NCBI GenBank assembly: GCA_018648445.1
Contig: JABGRG010000094.1
Coordinates: 1-15,446 of the forward strand
DNA: 15,446 nucleotides
Direction of reading: 5' to 3'
Origin: Rhodospirillales bacterium
Lineage (GTDB): Bacteria > Pseudomonadota > Alphaproteobacteria > Rhodospirillales_A > JACZKS01
Shown here: in pieces, positions 14,316 to 15,446 of the stretch
Layout: the number at the start of each line of letters is the position of its first letter
Position numbering within the stretch: position 1 is the stretch's first letter
Notes under the pieces: model-generated
The model's input: only the letters and a program-made list of their open reading frames with translations
Databases searched by the model: none
Told to the model about the DNA's origin: nothing
Program-made: the position numbers and the translations under genes

Positions 14316-14851
14316 TGGCGGAGAAAGTCTGGGTGTTCGCCTACGGCTCGCTCATGTGGCGGCCCGATTTTCCCTATCTTGAAATGCGCCCGGCGCGCCT
14401 GTTCGGATATCACCGCGCGTTGTGCATCTATTCGGTCCGCGCGCGCGGAACAGACGAAGTGCCGGGACTGGTTCTGGGCCTGGATCGTGGCGGCTCATGC
14501 GTTGGCCGGGCCTATTCCGTTGCTCCTGAAAACTGGGAAGAAGTGCGCGCCTATCTGATCGATCGCGAAATGGGAACCGGCGTTTATACGCCCACCTTCC
14601 TGCGACTGGTGCTGGATGGCGGCGAACGGGTCACCGCCTACTGCTTCGTCGCGCGCCGCGATCACGTCCAGTACACCGGCAGACTTCCCGACGGACGAAT
14701 GGTCGAATTGCTTCTGCAAGGCGTCGGCCAGCACGGCTCCGCCACCGAATACCTGGCCAACACGGTCGCCCACCTCGACGAACTGGGCATCACCGCCGGA
14801 CCGTTACACCGGATTTTGGAGAAGGCCCTCGCTACTCAGGCAGCCGGATAG
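14315..14851 (+). CDS. ChaC-type gamma-glutamylcyclotransferase, copy 2
   Basis: A second, compact (178-residue) enzyme of the same family directly behind copy 1. VWVFAYGSLMWRPDF (5-19) gives the YGSL loop at 10-13. VLGLDRGGSCVGRAYSV (53-69) and AYLIDREMGTGVYTP follow, with Glu85 the expected catalytic acid; then RVTAYCFVARRDHVQYTGRL and EYLANTVAHLDELGI. The two proteins share the same block order but differ throughout, so this is an old duplication rather than a recent copy. Its last 20 bp overlap the end of the convergent VOC gene. Confidence 0.93.
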   Translation: MAEKVWVFAYGSLMWRPDFPYLEMRPARLFGYHRALCIYSVRARGTDEVPGLVLGLDRGGSCVGRAYSVAPENWEEVRAYLIDREMGTGVYTPTFLRLVLDGGERVTAYCFVARRDHVQYTGRLPDGRMVELLLQGVGQHGSATEYLANTVAHLDELGITAGPLHRILEKALATQAAG

Positions 14852-15257
14852 AGCCGTTTTCAAGGATCGCGAAATGGGGGTTCCAGGCGATTTCCCACAG
14901 GTGGCCGTCGGGGTCGGCAAAGCATCCGGAATAGCCGCCCCAGAAGGTGTCTTCCGCCGGTTTGGTGATTTCGGCCCCGGCGTCACGGGCTTCCGCCAGC
15001 ACGGCGTCAACTTCTTCCTTCGAGCGCGCGTTGAAGGCAAGAACGACGCTTGCTGATTTATCCGAAGTCTCCGTCGCAACCCCCGCGTCAACGGCCAGCG
15101 CCTCGCGGCCATAGAGCGAAAAGATCGAACCGCCCGCCTGAAAGAAGGTGATCTCGGGCGGGCTCTCGGCGGGTTTCCAGCCCATGCGTTTGTAAAACGC
15201 CGTGGCGCGGGCAACATCGGCGACGCCAAGGGTAATCAGGCTGATGCGCTGTTCCAT
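14832..15257 (-). CDS. VOC-superfamily (glyoxalase/bleomycin-resistance-like) protein
   Basis: A 141-residue protein of the vicinal oxygen chelate fold, with two beta-alpha-beta-beta-beta modules. The first module begins ISLITLGVADVARATAFYKRMGWKP, the second SVVLAFNARSKEEVDAVLAEARDAGAEITKP. The end FADPDGHLWEIAWNPHF carries the typical metal-ligand glutamate of the second module. Members include glyoxalase I, dioxygenases and drug-binding proteins. This WEIAWNPHF type is common and mostly uncharacterised, so no substrate is claimed. It is the last gene before the palindromic element at the right edge. Confidence 0.9.
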   Translation of the reverse strand: MEQRISLITLGVADVARATAFYKRMGWKPAESPPEITFFQAGGSIFSLYGREALAVDAGVATETSDKSASVVLAFNARSKEEVDAVLAEARDAGAEITKPAEDTFWGGYSGCFADPDGHLWEIAWNPHFAILENGSIRLPE

Positions 15258-15297
15258 TGTTAGAGCACTTTCCGACCAAATGCGGTCATTCTGACGT

Positions 15298-15387
15298 GGC
15301 CGTTTAAGGCCGTGGATAGGAGAACCGTGCAGCGCGTAGCCTTTGCTACGGGCAAGGGGTTCGACGACGGCACGGCCTTAAACGGCC
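15298..15387. repeat. Palindromic element with a perfect 17-bp inverted repeat and nested stems
   Basis: The arm 15298-15314 (GGCCGTTTAAGGCCGTG) is the exact reverse complement of 15371-15387. Nested inside are GAACC/GGTTC (15322-15326 with 15358-15362) and CGTAGC/GCTACG (15335-15340 with 15345-15350, loop CTTT). A further hairpin follows at 15391-15408. The 90-bp unit could be a palindromic intergenic repeat, a non-autonomous mobile element or a structured RNA. No gene covers 15258-15446, and the element may continue past the window. Confidence 0.7.
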
Positions 15388-15390
15388 CGC

Positions 15391-15408
15391 CCGAAGGGTG
15401 CACTTCGG
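15391..15408. repeat. Short hairpin CCGAAG/CTTCGG beside the palindromic element
   Basis: CCGAAG (15391-15396) pairs with CTTCGG (15403-15408) around a 6-nt loop, 3 bp beyond the right arm of the 17-bp inverted repeat. It probably belongs to the same structured element. Confidence 0.55.
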
Positions 15409-15446
15409 AGGCCGCCCGCGTCGTTGTTCCGCTCGCCCGATGCTTT

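Noticed and set aside
15258..15297. Short minus-strand frame ATG...TAA just upstream of the VOC gene, possible leader peptide.
   Set aside because: It has about nine codons, no ribosome site and no regulatory codon run; chance occurrence is likely.

Overview
The window looks like chromosomal DNA of an alphaproteobacterium, most likely of the Rhodospirillales type. The DNA is GC-rich, a metX-metW pair stands divergent from a chorismate mutase / HisC-type aminotransferase / TyrA operon, a DUF2125 membrane protein is present, and several genes depend on glutathione. This placement rests on gene content and order, not on any search.

Layout. (1) 1-2694, minus strand: the first 898 residues of a type II-C Cas9, read without a stop to the window edge. 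It is the only large gene whose end lies outside the window, and long open frames on the opposite strand hide it. (2) 2695-2887: a compact control region with a candidate cas9 promoter (minus), an overlapping divergent candidate promoter (plus), a candidate tracrRNA of about 76 nt (plus), and a perfect 12-bp terminator hairpin shared with the convergent gene. (3) 2888-5371, minus: a probable operon gloB (glyoxalase II) - YibF-like glutathione transferase - Gfo/Idh/MocA oxidoreductase. (4) 5473-6192, plus: a methyltransferase divergent from gloB. (5) 6189-8801, minus: metX - metW - a third class I methyltransferase. (6) 8944-11925, plus: an aromatic amino acid operon whose first protein looks like a P-protein (chorismate mutase-prephenate dehydratase-ACT) with a decayed dehydratase part, followed by a HisC-family aminotransferase and prephenate dehydrogenase. 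(7) 11922-13652, minus: a DUF2125 envelope protein and a YqgE-family protein with a signal peptide. (8) 13710-14851, plus: two ChaC-type gamma-glutamylcyclotransferases in tandem. (9) 14832-15257, minus: a VOC/glyoxalase-like protein. (10) 15258-15446: no gene, but a strongly palindromic element with a perfect 17-bp inverted repeat.

How the genes work together. Cas9 and the candidate tracrRNA would form the interference module of a type II-C CRISPR-Cas locus; cas1, cas2 and the array, if present, should lie beyond position 1. MetX and MetW make the committed acylated intermediate of methionine synthesis. The 8944-11925 operon carries chorismate towards tyrosine (and possibly phenylalanine or histidine). 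GloB, the glutathione transferase and the two ChaC proteins all act on glutathione or its conjugates, so two separate glutathione-linked clusters flank the biosynthetic genes.

The most valuable items are the Cas9 plus the tracrRNA hidden next to it, the degenerate P-protein, the exported YqgE, and the unexplained palindromic element at the right edge. No stretch over 300 bases lacks a gene.
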